DNA from: Rhizobacter terrae
GTDB taxonomy: Bacteria > Pseudomonadota > Gammaproteobacteria > Burkholderiales > Burkholderiaceae_C
Reading direction: 5' to 3'
NCBI RefSeq assembly: GCF_003852895.1
Contig: NZ_QUSW01000004.1
Span: 558,001-622,000, forward strand
DNA: 64,000 nt
The position numbers and the translations under genes are program-made. Shown here piece by piece: positions 35,666 to 44,068 of this stretch (position 1 is the stretch's first letter; every line of letters begins with the position of its first letter). Under the pieces are notes generated by a model. The model had not been told where the DNA came from and searched no databases. It saw only the letters and a program-made list of their open reading frames with translations.

Positions 35666-36928
35666 ATGAACACCGCCTCCCATCCCGCGGCGGCGCAGCG
35701 CCTGTCCATGACCCAGGTGCTGCTGTGCGGTGCTGCCATCGTCACGTTGTCCATGGGCATCCGCCATGGCTTCGGGCTGTGGCTCGGGCCCATCACCACC
35801 GAACGGGGCTGGACGCGCGAGACCTTCGCCTTCGCGCTGGCCGTGCAGAACCTCGCCTGGGGCGCAGCCGGGCCGTTCGCGGGCGCGCTGGCCGACCGGT
35901 TCGGCGCCTTCAAGGTGCTCATCGCAGGCAGTCTGCTGTATGCCCTGGGGCTGGTGCTGATGGGGCTGTCGACCACGGGCCTGGCCTTCACTGGCAGCGC
36001 GGGGCTGCTGCTGGGCATGGCGCAGTCGGGCACGACCTACGCGGTGGTCTACGGCGTCATCGGCCGGCAGGTGGACCCCGCCAAGCGCAGCTGGGCCATG
36101 GGCGTGGCAGCGGCGGCCGGATCGTTCGGCCAGTTCCTGATGGTGCCGGTGGAGAACGGGCTCATCAACGGCGTTCATCTGCCTGCGCTGGGCATCGCCA
36201 TCGAGGGCGCCGGCTGGCAGCATGCGCTGTTCTACCTGGGCTGCCTGGCGCTGGCCATCATCCCGCTGGCCGCCGGCCTGAAGGAGCCCGACGCCGGCCC
36301 CCGCAGCGCGTCGCACCAGAGCCTGGGCCAGGCCCTGCGCGAGGCCTTCGGCTACCCGAGCTTCCGCTGGCTGATGGCAGGCTACTTCGTGTGCGGCTTC
36401 CAGGTGGTGTTCATCGGCGTGCACATGCCCAGCTACCTGAAGGACCACGGCTTGTCGCCCAGCGTCGCGACGACCGCGCTGGCGCTCATCGGCCTGTTCA
36501 ACGTGTTCGGGACCTACGCGGCGGGAACGCTGGGGCAGCGGCTGGCCAAGCGCCACATCCTGTCGACCATCTACGCGCTGCGGTCGGTGGCGATCATCAT
36601 CTTCCTGAACGTACCGCTCACGCCGATGAGCGTGTACGTGTTCTCGGCGGTGATGGGCGTGCTGTGGCTGTCCACCGTGCCGCCCACCAACGCGGTGGTG
36701 GCACAGATCTTCGGCGTGCAGTACCTGTCCATGCTGGGCGGCTTCGTGTTCTTCAGCCACCAGATCGGCAGCTTCCTGGGCGTGTGGCTGGGAGGCAAGC
36801 TGTACGACAGCACAGGCAGCTACGACGTCGTCTGGTGGATCGCGGTGGCGCTGGGCATCTTCGCGGCCATCGCCAACCTGCCGGTGAAGGAGTCGGCGAT
36901 CCCGCGCGGGGCGCCGGCGGCAGCCTGA
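35666..36928 (+). CDS. MFS transporter
   Basis: A 420-residue major facilitator protein with about 12 membrane helices. The loop 2-3 motif appears as GALADRFGAFKVL, and the N-terminus has GIRHGFGLWLGPITTERGW, a pattern common in the oxalate/formate-antiporter-like (OFA) or monocarboxylate branch. Substrate unknown. It is divergent from the LAL regulator across 168 bp, making it a possible target of that protein. Its stop codon overlaps the start of a 42-residue membrane peptide gene (TGATG). Confidence 0.9.
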   Translation: MNTASHPAAAQRLSMTQVLLCGAAIVTLSMGIRHGFGLWLGPITTERGWTRETFAFALAVQNLAWGAAGPFAGALADRFGAFKVLIAGSLLYALGLVLMGLSTTGLAFTGSAGLLLGMAQSGTTYAVVYGVIGRQVDPAKRSWAMGVAAAAGSFGQFLMVPVENGLINGVHLPALGIAIEGAGWQHALFYLGCLALAIIPLAAGLKEPDAGPRSASHQSLGQALREAFGYPSFRWLMAGYFVCGFQVVFIGVHMPSYLKDHGLSPSVATTALALIGLFNVFGTYAAGTLGQRLAKRHILSTIYALRSVAIIIFLNVPLTPMSVYVFSAVMGVLWLSTVPPTNAVVAQIFGVQYLSMLGGFVFFSHQIGSFLGVWLGGKLYDSTGSYDVVWWIAVALGIFAAIANLPVKESAIPRGAPAAA

Positions 36929-37056
36929 TGATGCGGCGGCTGCGACGCAGCCTGCTGTGGCTGGCAGCGGGCATCGTGCTCGCACTGGTCTTCCTGGCCT
37001 ACCTGCGGCCTGACATGGCGATGGCGGTGGCCAACCAGATCTGGGCGTGTTTCTAG
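36928..37056 (+). CDS. 42-residue membrane peptide coupled to MFS gene
   Basis: A very short frame, MMRRLRRSLLWLAAG followed by a hydrophobic helix and the ending NQIWACF. Its ATG shares one base with the MFS stop (TGATG), a strong sign of translational coupling. The basic N-terminus and single helix predict one membrane pass with the N-terminus in the cytoplasm. I recall similar short hydrophobic proteins ending in NQ(I/L)WACF in related bacteria, which would argue that it is a real conserved gene, but I cannot verify this here. It may be an accessory of the transporter or independent. Confidence 0.7.
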   Translation: MMRRLRRSLLWLAAGIVLALVFLAYLRPDMAMAVANQIWACF

Positions 37057-37119
37057 GCCCTGCGGAGATTGTCGCCAAAGCGAATATCTTGGCGATGCCG
37101 CTGGGCTACATTCGCCGGC

Positions 37120-37911
37120 ATGAATGTCATCGTGATCACCGGCGCGTCCGACGGCATCGGCGCGGAGATGGCCCGCCAGTGGGCGGGCCGCGGCAAGGAT
37201 GTCGCACTCGTGCTCGCGGCGCGCAGCGTGGACAAGCTCGAAGCCGTGGCCACCGAGTGCAAGTCGCGCGGCGCGCAGGTGCTGGTGCAGCGCTGCGACG
37301 TGGGCGTGCAGGCCGACTGCATCGCGCTGGTGGATGCCGCGCTGAAGGCCTTCGGCCGCATCGACACCTTCGTCAACAATGCCGGCATGTCGGCCCACGC
37401 CACCTTCGAGGACGTGACCGACCTGACCTGGTACGAGACGCTGATGCGCATCAACCATTGGGGCAGCGTGTGGTGCACGCATGCAGCGCTGCCTCATCTG
37501 AAGAAGACGCAGGGCCGGCTCGTGGCCGTGGCCAGCCTTGCCGGCCTGGTGGGCGTGCCCGGACGCACGGCCTACAGCGCCACCAAGTTCGCGATGACCG
37601 GCTTCTTCGAGGCCTTGCGGGTGGAACTGCAAAACAGCGGCGTGAGCGTGACCATCGCCTACCCCGGCGTGGTGGCCACCGAGATCCGCTACCGCGGCTT
37701 CAATGCCGCGGGCCAGGCAGCCGGCAAGAGCGGCCTGGATGAATCCGGCGCAATGAGCGTGGAGGAATGCGCCCGGCTCATCGTGCAAGGCACAGAGGCG
37801 CGGCAGCGCGACATCGTCATGAGCACCAAGGGCAAGCTGGGCCGCTGGCTCAAGCTGATCGCGCCGGGCATGGTGGACAAGATGGCGCTCAAGGCGCTCA
37901 ACAAGCATTGA
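37120..37911 (+). CDS. Short-chain dehydrogenase/reductase
   Basis: A 263-residue classical SDR. The cofactor site is TGASDGIG (residues 7-14), the NNAG motif lies near residue 89 (FVNNAGMSA), and the active site comprises Ser in VASLAG and YSATK (Tyr-x-x-x-Lys). The Arg after the glycine motif (LAARSVDKL) suggests NADP(H). Substrate unknown. The start at 37120 begins directly with the beta strand NVIVITGA. The methyltransferase gene follows two bases after its stop codon, indicating an operon. Confidence 0.93.
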   Translation: MNVIVITGASDGIGAEMARQWAGRGKDVALVLAARSVDKLEAVATECKSRGAQVLVQRCDVGVQADCIALVDAALKAFGRIDTFVNNAGMSAHATFEDVTDLTWYETLMRINHWGSVWCTHAALPHLKKTQGRLVAVASLAGLVGVPGRTAYSATKFAMTGFFEALRVELQNSGVSVTIAYPGVVATEIRYRGFNAAGQAAGKSGLDESGAMSVEECARLIVQGTEARQRDIVMSTKGKLGRWLKLIAPGMVDKMALKALNKH

Positions 37912-37913
37912 GC

Positions 37914-38453
37914 ATGCACGCGGGGCTGGCGCCATCGGCCTGGGTGGGGCGCTGGGCGCACCTGGCGCCCGCAGGCGGCTCGGTGCTGGACGTGGCTTGC
38001 GGGTCGGGCCGGCACGTGCGCTTCTTCGCCGAGCGGGGCTGCCGCGTCACCGGCGTGGACCGCGATGCCCGGGCGCTGGCCCCCCTGGCCGGCATGGCCG
38101 AAACCGTCGTTGCCGACATCGAGAACGGGCCCTGGCCCTTCGCCGGACGCCATTTCGATGCGGTGATCGTCACCCACTACCTCTGGCGCCCGCTGCTGCC
38201 GGCCATCGTCGATGCCGTCGGCCCTGAGGGCGTGCTGATCTACGAAACCTTCGCCCTGGGGAACGAGTCGGTGGGCAGGCCGTACAACCCCGACTTTTTG
38301 CTGCGGCCCGGCGAGCTGCTGCAGGCGGCGGACGGCCTTCGGGTGCTGGCCTACGAGGACGGTTTCCTGGCCGATCCCGACCGTTTCGTGCAGCGCATCG
38401 CCGCCGTGCGGCAAGGTGCACGAAGCCATGGGCCCCGGCGTTACCCGCTGTGA
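37914..38453 (+). CDS. Class I SAM-dependent methyltransferase, small
   Basis: A 179-residue methyltransferase-like protein with the SAM motif SVLDVACGSGRHVRFFAERGC (in parts), the acidic post-I motif VTGVDRD, and a motif II-like DAVIVTHYLWRPL. It resembles the short TehB/UbiE-like putative methyltransferases; the acceptor is unknown. It follows the SDR gene by two bases and precedes dapA by 42 bp, where a separate promoter is likely. Confidence 0.85.
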   Translation: MHAGLAPSAWVGRWAHLAPAGGSVLDVACGSGRHVRFFAERGCRVTGVDRDARALAPLAGMAETVVADIENGPWPFAGRHFDAVIVTHYLWRPLLPAIVDAVGPEGVLIYETFALGNESVGRPYNPDFLLRPGELLQAADGLRVLAYEDGFLADPDRFVQRIAAVRQGARSHGPRRYPL

Positions 38454-38467
38454 TCCCGGCCGCGGGC

Positions 38468-38473
38468 TAAAAT
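38468..38473 (+). promoter_or_regulatory. Candidate -10 element of dapA
   Basis: TAAAAT, in an otherwise GC-rich context, 22 bp before the dapA start codon; an AGAGGAA ribosome site follows. A good -35 element is not evident at 17 bp, so this is a tentative call. Confidence 0.35.
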
Positions 38474-38495
38474 CGTCGGATTCAGAGGAAACTGC

Positions 38496-39377
38496 ATGAA
38501 CCCCATTCTTGGCAGCATCGTGGCGCTGGTGACGCCCATGCGTGAAGACGGCAGCGTCGACTACGACGCCCTGCGCCGCCTCATCGACTGGCACGTCGCC
38601 GAAGGCACCGACTGCATCGGCGTCGTGGGCACCACCGGCGAATCACCCACGGTCTCGGTCGAAGAGCATTGCGAGATCATCCGCGTGGCCGTCGACCACG
38701 CCAAGGGCCGCGTGCCCATCATGGCCGGCGCCGGCGGCAACTCCACCCGCGAAGCCATCGAGCTCGCCAAGTACGCCAAGAAGGTCGGCGCCGACTGCAC
38801 CCTCTCGGTCGTGCCCTACTACAACAAGCCTTCGCAGGAAGGCATCTACCAGCACTTCAAGTCCATCGCCGAGGCGGTGGACATCCCCATGGTGCTGTAC
38901 AACGTGCCCGGCCGCACCGTGGCCGATATGCAGGTCGACACCGTGCTGCGCCTGGCGCAGATCCCGGGCATCGTGGGCATCAAGGAAGCCACCGGCCAGA
39001 TCGACCGCGCCGGCTGGCTCATCAAGCAGGCGCCCAAGGGCTTCGCCATCTACTCCGGCGACGACAGCACCGCCGTCGCGCTCATGCTGCTGGGCGGCCA
39101 GGGCAATGTCAGCGTCACCGCCAACGTCGCCCCGAAGCTGATGCACGAGATGTGCATGGCTGCCATCGAAGGTCGCGTGCGCGAGGCCAGCGCCATCCAC
39201 CTGAAGCTGCTGCCGCTGCACAAGAACCTGTTCTGCGAATCCAGCCCCGCACCCACCAAGTGGGCGATGAAGCAGCTGGGCCTGTGCGGCGAGACGCTGC
39301 GCCTGCCCATCGTGCCGCTCACCGCCGCCGGGCAAGCCACCGTGGGCCAGTCGCTGCGCGACAGCGGCCTGCTCTGA
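38496..39377 (+). CDS. dapA: 4-hydroxy-tetrahydrodipicolinate synthase
   Basis: A 293-residue aldolase condensing pyruvate with aspartate semialdehyde, the first step of the lysine/diaminopimelate branch. The Schiff-base Lys163 is in GIKEATGQ, Tyr135 in VLYNVPGR with Arg140, and the N-terminal GTTGES motif (45-50) binds substrate. Length is normal. It precedes bamC by 63 bp in the usual betaproteobacterial order dapA-bamC-hydrolase. Confidence 0.97.
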   Translation: MNPILGSIVALVTPMREDGSVDYDALRRLIDWHVAEGTDCIGVVGTTGESPTVSVEEHCEIIRVAVDHAKGRVPIMAGAGGNSTREAIELAKYAKKVGADCTLSVVPYYNKPSQEGIYQHFKSIAEAVDIPMVLYNVPGRTVADMQVDTVLRLAQIPGIVGIKEATGQIDRAGWLIKQAPKGFAIYSGDDSTAVALMLLGGQGNVSVTANVAPKLMHEMCMAAIEGRVREASAIHLKLLPLHKNLFCESSPAPTKWAMKQLGLCGETLRLPIVPLTAAGQATVGQSLRDSGLL

Positions 39378-39440
39378 GACCCCCACTCTTCCGATCAACA
39401 CCGGGCCTGCCCACGAGGCCAGCCCACCGGAGACCTTGAC

Positions 39441-40571
39441 GTGATTCTTTCGCCCCGCTCGACCCCTGTGCGCATCGCCTGCCTGGCTTTCGTGGCTGCC
39501 CTGTCGGCATGCTCGTCGATCGACAACTTCATGAGCGGGGAGAAGGTCGACTACCGCAGCGGCGGCCAGACGCGCACCCAAGGCCTGGAAGTGCCACCCG
39601 ACCTGAGCCAGATCAGCCGCGACGCGCGCTACACGCAGCAAGGCGGCAGCATCAGCGCCACGCAGTTCCAGGCCGGCAACAACGCCACCGCCGCCGTCAA
39701 CAACAGCGTGGCGCCCAAGGACATCGGCCCCGTGAAGCTGGTGCGTGAAGGCAACCAGCGCTGGCTGTCGGTGCCCATGCCGCCCGAGCAGGTGTGGCCG
39801 CAGCTGCAGGGCTTCTGGAAGGAGCGCGGCTTCAACCTCGTGGTCGACCAGGCCGACACCGGCGTGATGGAGACTGACTGGGCCGAGAACCGTGCCAAGC
39901 TGCCCAACGACTTCATCCGCAACACCGTCGGCAAGGTGTTCGACTCGCTGTACTCCACCGGCACCCGCGACAAGTTCCGCACCCGCGTCGAGCGCGTGGC
40001 CGGCGGCAGCGAGATCTACGTGACCCACCGCGGCGTGGAAGAGGTCTACAGCGGCGACCGCAAGGAAACCACGGTGTGGCAGCCGCGCGCGGCCGATCCG
40101 CAGCTGGAAGCCGAGATGCTCCAGCGCATCCTGCTGCGCCTGGGCGTGAAGGAAGAAGTGGCCAAGACTGCCGTGGCCGCGCCTGTCGCCGCGCCGGCCC
40201 ATGCCCGCGCCGTGGAAGGCCAGGCCGCCGCCACGCTGACGGTGGACGACGCGTTCGACCGCGCATGGCGCCGCGTGGGCCTGGCGCTGGACCGCAGTGG
40301 CTTCACGGTGGAAGACCGTGACCGTACGCAAGGCTTGTACTTCGTTCGCTACGTCGATCCGGCACAAGCCGGCAAGGACGAGCCGGGCTTCCTGGCCCGC
40401 GTGTTCAGCTTCGGCAAGAAGGACGAGAACACCGGCCCTGTGAAGTACCGCGTGCAGGTCAAGGGCCAGGGCGACGTGTCCACCGTGACGGTGCTCAACG
40501 CGCAAGGCCAGCCGGAGAACGGCGAGGCCGGCCAGCGCATCGTCAAGCTGCTCGTCGAAGATCTGAAGTGA
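39441..40571 (+). CDS. bamC: Outer membrane assembly lipoprotein BamC
   Basis: A 376-residue lipoprotein of the BAM complex that inserts beta-barrel proteins. It starts at GTG (39441); the lipobox LSAC places the lipidated Cys at residue 24. A BamC-type unstructured lasso follows (GLEVPPDLS), then two helix-grip domains (about 95-230 and 255-375). Located directly after dapA, as in E. coli and many betaproteobacteria. No frame damage seen. Confidence 0.93.
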   Translation: MILSPRSTPVRIACLAFVAALSACSSIDNFMSGEKVDYRSGGQTRTQGLEVPPDLSQISRDARYTQQGGSISATQFQAGNNATAAVNNSVAPKDIGPVKLVREGNQRWLSVPMPPEQVWPQLQGFWKERGFNLVVDQADTGVMETDWAENRAKLPNDFIRNTVGKVFDSLYSTGTRDKFRTRVERVAGGSEIYVTHRGVEEVYSGDRKETTVWQPRAADPQLEAEMLQRILLRLGVKEEVAKTAVAAPVAAPAHARAVEGQAAATLTVDDAFDRAWRRVGLALDRSGFTVEDRDRTQGLYFVRYVDPAQAGKDEPGFLARVFSFGKKDENTGPVKYRVQVKGQGDVSTVTVLNAQGQPENGEAGQRIVKLLVEDLK

Positions 40572-40617
40572 AGCGTGTCCCGAGGCGATTGACGTCTCGG
40601 GCCTGCCGCCAACCTCC

Positions 40618-41397
40618 ATGCTCCGGTTCTGCAGTCTCGGAAGCGGCAGCAGCGGCAACGCGACGCTGATCGAAGCCAGCAGCGGCATCACCACCAGCCG
40701 GGTGCTGCTGGACTGCGGCTTCACGCAGCGCGAACTCAAGATCCGCCTGGAGCGTGCCGGGCTGACCGTCGACGGCATCGATGCGATCTTCGTCACGCAC
40801 GAGCACGGGGACCACATCGGCTGCACCACGGCGCTGGCCAAGCGGCATGACATCCCGATCTGGATGAGCCGCGGCACCTGGCGCGCGGCCGGCCAGCCCG
40901 ACCTGGGCGACCTGCTGCACTTTGCGCGCGATGGCGATTGCATCGAACTGGGCGACGTGCAGCTCATGCCCTACACCGTGCCCCATGACGCGCAGGAGCC
41001 CTTGCAGGCCTGCTTCTCCGATGGCGCCTTGCGCCTGGGCGTGCTCACCGATGCAGGCAGCATCACCGAACACCTTCTCGCGATGCTCAAGGGCTGCGAT
41101 GCCCTGCTGCTGGAGTGCAACCACGACCGTGAGTTGCTCGCGCAGTCGCGCTACCCCTGGTCGCTCAAGCAGCGCATCGGCGGGCGACTGGGCCACCTGG
41201 CCAACGACACGGCTGCAGAGATCCTTTCAGCCTGCATGCACAGCAGCTTGCGCCACGTGGTGGCGGCACACCTGAGCCGCGAGAACAACCGACCTGAACT
41301 GGCCCTGACTGCACTGGCCCAGGCCGTGGGTGCGGATGCGTGCGACATGCGCGCGGCGGGGCCGCAATGGGGTTTTGACTGGATTGATCTGGCCTGA
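40618..41397 (+). CDS. MBL-fold hydrolase, WalJ/YycJ-like
   Basis: A 259-residue metallo-beta-lactamase-fold protein. The N-terminus LGSGSSGNATLIEA is the hallmark of WalJ/YycJ-like hydrolases, and the metal site THEHGDHIG is intact, with further ligands at HDAQEP, LTDAG and LLLECNHD. The family has 5'-exonuclease-like activity in some bacteria and is linked to cell-wall control in Firmicutes; the role in proteobacteria is open. Part of the dapA-bamC cluster. A bidirectional terminator follows. Confidence 0.9.
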   Translation: MLRFCSLGSGSSGNATLIEASSGITTSRVLLDCGFTQRELKIRLERAGLTVDGIDAIFVTHEHGDHIGCTTALAKRHDIPIWMSRGTWRAAGQPDLGDLLHFARDGDCIELGDVQLMPYTVPHDAQEPLQACFSDGALRLGVLTDAGSITEHLLAMLKGCDALLLECNHDRELLAQSRYPWSLKQRIGGRLGHLANDTAAEILSACMHSSLRHVVAAHLSRENNRPELALTALAQAVGADACDMRAAGPQWGFDWIDLA

Positions 41398-41482
41398 GAA
41401 CTCAGGCCAGCAAATGGACCAACAAATCGGCCAGCAAAAAGCCCAGCTTCAAAGTGGTCTAGGCAAGAAAATCGCGGGCAAC

Positions 41483-41509
41483 AAAAAAGCCGCCCGAAGG
41501 CGGCTTTTT
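41483..41509. terminator. Bidirectional rho-independent terminator
   Basis: A six-base GCCGCC/GGCGGC stem with a CGAA tetraloop, flanked by an A-run on the left and a T-run on the right, between the convergent hydrolase and Ala-rich lipoprotein genes. It can stop transcription from both sides. Confidence 0.93.
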
Positions 41510-41529
41510 CATGAACCGGTGTGAACCGA

Positions 41530-41745
41530 TTACTTGGAGGCAGCGCTGGCAGCGGCCGAAGCAGCGTCGGCAGCCGACGAAGCAGCAGCGGCGGCGCTGG
41601 AAGCAGCAGCGTCAGCAGACGAAGCAGCCGGAGCCGGGGCAGCCATCGGGGCGGGAGCCGGGGGAGCAGCTTCTTCCGGCTTCTTGCCGCAGGCGGCGAG
41701 AGCGACGGAAGCAACCAGGGATGCCAACAGAAGCGACTTTTTCAT
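41530..41745 (-). CDS. Ala/Ser-rich small lipoprotein
   Basis: A 71-residue lipoprotein: signal MKKSLLLASLVASVALAAC with lipidated Cys19, then KKPEEAAPPAPAP and a low-complexity Ala/Ser/Asp tail built of AAASSA-type repeats ending in SAASK. The repeats predict a long helix, perhaps a spacer between membrane and wall as in Lpp, although no heptad pattern is clear. The start at 41745 has GAGGA upstream. The gene has its own promoter-like region with a perfect 18-bp palindrome and ends at a strong terminator. Function unknown. Confidence 0.8.
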   Translation of the reverse strand: MKKSLLLASLVASVALAACGKKPEEAAPPAPAPMAAPAPAASSADAAASSAAAAASSAADAASAAASAASK

Positions 41746-41770
41746 ACTTGTCCTCAAAGCTAAAGGTCGA

Positions 41771-41788
41771 ACAATTACCGGTAATTGT
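41771..41788. promoter_or_regulatory. Perfect 18-bp palindrome upstream of lipoprotein gene
   Basis: ACAATTACCGGTAATTGT, a perfect palindrome, 25 bp before the lipoprotein start codon. It would lie inside the 5' untranslated leader if transcription starts near the TATAAT at 41866-41871. It is AT-rich in a GC-rich genome and may be a repressor operator. Confidence 0.6.
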
Positions 41789-41865
41789 GGGACCCCTCCA
41801 ATTCCACAGAGCCCCAACGCTCAAAAGACCACGAGAGCTCGAGCATCTCAATGGCCTAGCCGACC

Positions 41866-41891
41866 ATTATATGCGGAAGACTGTCACAGTC
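41866..41891 (-). promoter_or_regulatory. Candidate promoter and palindrome for lipoprotein gene
   Basis: On the minus strand a consensus -10 TATAAT (41871-41866) lies downstream of GACTGTGACAGTC, a 13-bp palindrome (41879-41891) covering the spacer and -35 area. No close -35 match is seen at 17 bp, so an activator binding the palindrome is possible. Confidence 0.5.
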
Positions 41892-42375
41892 CGAGGACCG
41901 AGGCGGGGAAGCTCTCTACCGAGCGTTGCGAAACCGCATCAAACAGCTCGCGGTTCCGAATCATGTCACCGTTTTCATGCGTGAGGCCACCACGATAGCG
42001 CAGCGGGTCGAACAGGCGCACACACACTACCGGAGGAGCCAGAAGCATGCACGGCAACTCGGCGTTCTCGTCGTCTTCGAGGGCCTTGCATTCCATCACG
42101 TGGGCATAGGTGCGGCGCCATTCAACGAAGCGTGCATGCTTGCGAGGCATCTCGTCGAAGTGCCGCGCCACCATGAAGAGCTTGCGATGCGGCAGCACCC
42201 AGCTCGTGAGCGCCTCCAGCACCGGCGCATCGGACAAGGGCCAGTCGGCGAAGTCCTCGTCGCACAGGAAGACCTCGCGGCAGCCCTTGTGCGAGAACTC
42301 CTTGAACGCGGCGCGCAATGCATCGTGGAACTCTAAGCGAGTCGTGATGTCCACGTGCCCGGATTCATCATTCAT
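41884..42375 (-). CDS. Conserved hypothetical protein downstream of cupin oxygenase
   Basis: A 163-residue cytoplasmic-looking protein without membrane helix. Its start overlaps the stop of the upstream cupin/ROX-like gene (ATGA), which fixes the start at 42375. Notable segments are CREVFLCDEDFADWPL, HRKLFMVARHFDEMPRKH and VVCVRLFDPLRYRGG. The pattern of alternating strands and helices with a central DEDF suggests a phosphotransfer- or histone-acetyltransferase-like alpha/beta fold, but I do not recognise a family. Coupling suggests work with the oxygenase. Confidence 0.75.
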   Translation of the reverse strand: MNDESGHVDITTRLEFHDALRAAFKEFSHKGCREVFLCDEDFADWPLSDAPVLEALTSWVLPHRKLFMVARHFDEMPRKHARFVEWRRTYAHVMECKALEDDENAELPCMLLAPPVVCVRLFDPLRYRGGLTHENGDMIRNRELFDAVSQRSVESFPASVLGL

Positions 42376-43511
42376 TGGTCGTGCTCCTCGTCGCCTTGCG
42401 AATGCAGCCAGCCGGCCTCGGCCCATTCTGCAATCAATTGCCGCGCCTCGTCACTGGCCTTGGCCCATTGCGAGGCCGTGAGCCGCCGCTGATCCGACAA
42501 CTGGCGCATCAGCATCGCGTCCTGCCCCGCGGCGCGGTAGGACTCGCCGTTGATGAACACATGCTCGTCGTCGTAGAGCATGCGGGTGCGCCGATCCAGC
42601 GCGATGTCGGCCTCGGGTCGCAGTTCATCGCCGTCGTCGAAGGCAACGATGGGTTTGGGCTCGCTCAGCCATTCGCCCAGCGACACGGCCAGGGCCTTCT
42701 GGTTCTCGGCCAGCTTGGCCACGGCTTCCTTCGTGAACTCCAGCAACGTCGATGGAATGCGGCCCGGCGCATCGGTCGCGGGCTGCGACGGGTCGCGGTA
42801 CAGCGTGGGCTGGGCCGCGGGCTCCTCGCCGTCGAGCAGGCGCTGCAACACCTCGCGTCCCACCTCATCGCGAGCCGGCGCACGAAAGCCGATCGAGCAG
42901 GTCATGCACTCGCCTTCAGCCACGCCATCGTGCGCCCAGCGCGGCGGCAGGTACAGCATGTCGCCGGGCTCCAGCACCCACTCCTCTTCGGGCTGGAAGT
43001 TCGACAGGATCTTCAGCGGCAGGCCGGGCACCAGGGCCGCATCGTTCATGCGGCCGATGCGCCAGCGGCGCTTGCCATGCACCTGCAGCAGGAACACGTC
43101 GTAGGAATCGAAATGCGGGCCGACGCCTCCGCCATCGGTGGCGTAAGACATCATGAGATCGTCCAGCCGGGCGTCGGGCACGAAACGGAAACGGCTGAGC
43201 AATTCATGGGCGGCCGGCACGTGCAGGTCCACGCCCTGCACGAGCAGCGTCCAGGCATTGGTCTTCACCGTCGGCAACTGGCGGCGGGCGATGGGGCCCT
43301 GCTTCATCGACCACTGGCCATCCTTCAGCTGGACCAGCCGCGACTCCACCTCGTCGCTCGCGGCCATGGCGAAAAGGTCGTTGCGGGCCACCGGCGGCAC
43401 GATGCCGGGAATGGCCTGCCGGATCAGCAGCGGCTGCTTCTGCCAGTGGCGCCGCATGAAGACCTGCGGCGTGAGCCCGCCCAGGAGCGGGGATGCGAGA
43501 GAGACGTCCAT
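42372..43511 (-). CDS. roxA: JmjC/cupin ribosomal oxygenase-like protein (RoxA/YcfD)
   Basis: A 379-residue Fe(II)/2-oxoglutarate oxygenase of the YcfD/ROX group, which hydroxylates an Arg of ribosomal protein uL16 in E. coli. The cupin core contains the metal motif HFDSYDVFLLQVHGKRRW (HxD in HFDSYD) and a distal His in PPRWAHDG; a dimerisation and winged-helix C-terminal part follow. N-terminal LLGGLTPQVFMRRHWQKQPLL is typical of the family. It is divergent from the SlyD-like gene with only 35 bp between starts. Confidence 0.88.
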   Translation of the reverse strand: MDVSLASPLLGGLTPQVFMRRHWQKQPLLIRQAIPGIVPPVARNDLFAMAASDEVESRLVQLKDGQWSMKQGPIARRQLPTVKTNAWTLLVQGVDLHVPAAHELLSRFRFVPDARLDDLMMSYATDGGGVGPHFDSYDVFLLQVHGKRRWRIGRMNDAALVPGLPLKILSNFQPEEEWVLEPGDMLYLPPRWAHDGVAEGECMTCSIGFRAPARDEVGREVLQRLLDGEEPAAQPTLYRDPSQPATDAPGRIPSTLLEFTKEAVAKLAENQKALAVSLGEWLSEPKPIVAFDDGDELRPEADIALDRRTRMLYDDEHVFINGESYRAAGQDAMLMRQLSDQRRLTASQWAKASDEARQLIAEWAEAGWLHSQGDEEHDQ

Positions 43512-43546
43512 GGAACTGGATTGTGGCCTGTGCGATCATTTCCGGG

Positions 43547-44068
43547 ATGAACATCACCGCACCGTGCGTCGTCAGCCTTGTCTGGCGGCTCGAAGACACC
43601 CAAGGCAACATCATCGACGAACTCAAGGACCCGGTGGAGTTCTTCTTCGGCGGCGACGACCTCCTGGCCAAGGTGGAAGAGGCACTGGCCGACCAGGACG
43701 TGGGCTTCGAGGCCAAGCTGCACCTCGAACCCGAGCATGCCTTCGGCGAGTACGACCCCGACCTGGTCTTCTTCGAGGAGCGCTCGGTGTTCCCCGACAA
43801 GGTGGAGCCCGGCATGCAGTTCGACGGCGTGCCCGAAGGCGCGACCACGCAAGGGATGCCGGTGGACGCGATCTACACCGTGACCGAGGTCTACCCTTCC
43901 CACGTGGTGCTGGACGGCAACCACCCGCTGGCCGGCATCGCGCTGCGCCTGGAACTGAAGGTGCTGGACGTGCGCGAGGCCACCGACGAGGAGATCGAGG
44001 CCGGCAGCGTCGGCCAGCCGGTGTTCTCGGTGGTCAACGCGGCGCCGCCGGGCTCGCAGATCCACTGA
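43547..44068 (+). CDS. FKBP-type peptidyl-prolyl isomerase, SlyD-like
   Basis: A 173-residue SlyD-type isomerase with an FKBP core interrupted by an insert-in-flap chaperone domain (LHLEPEHAFGEYDPDLV). It lacks the long His-rich metal-binding tail of E. coli SlyD, so a folding rather than nickel role is likely. The start at 43547 follows GGG. Its last 35 bp overlap the 3' end of pabB on the other strand. Confidence 0.9.
   Translation: MNITAPCVVSLVWRLEDTQGNIIDELKDPVEFFFGGDDLLAKVEEALADQDVGFEAKLHLEPEHAFGEYDPDLVFFEERSVFPDKVEPGMQFDGVPEGATTQGMPVDAIYTVTEVYPSHVVLDGNHPLAGIALRLELKVLDVREATDEEIEAGSVGQPVFSVVNAAPPGSQIH

Noticed and set aside
38643-40967. Minus-strand open frame over dapA and bamC
   Set aside because: Antisense to well-supported core genes, compositionally biased and without recognisable domain.
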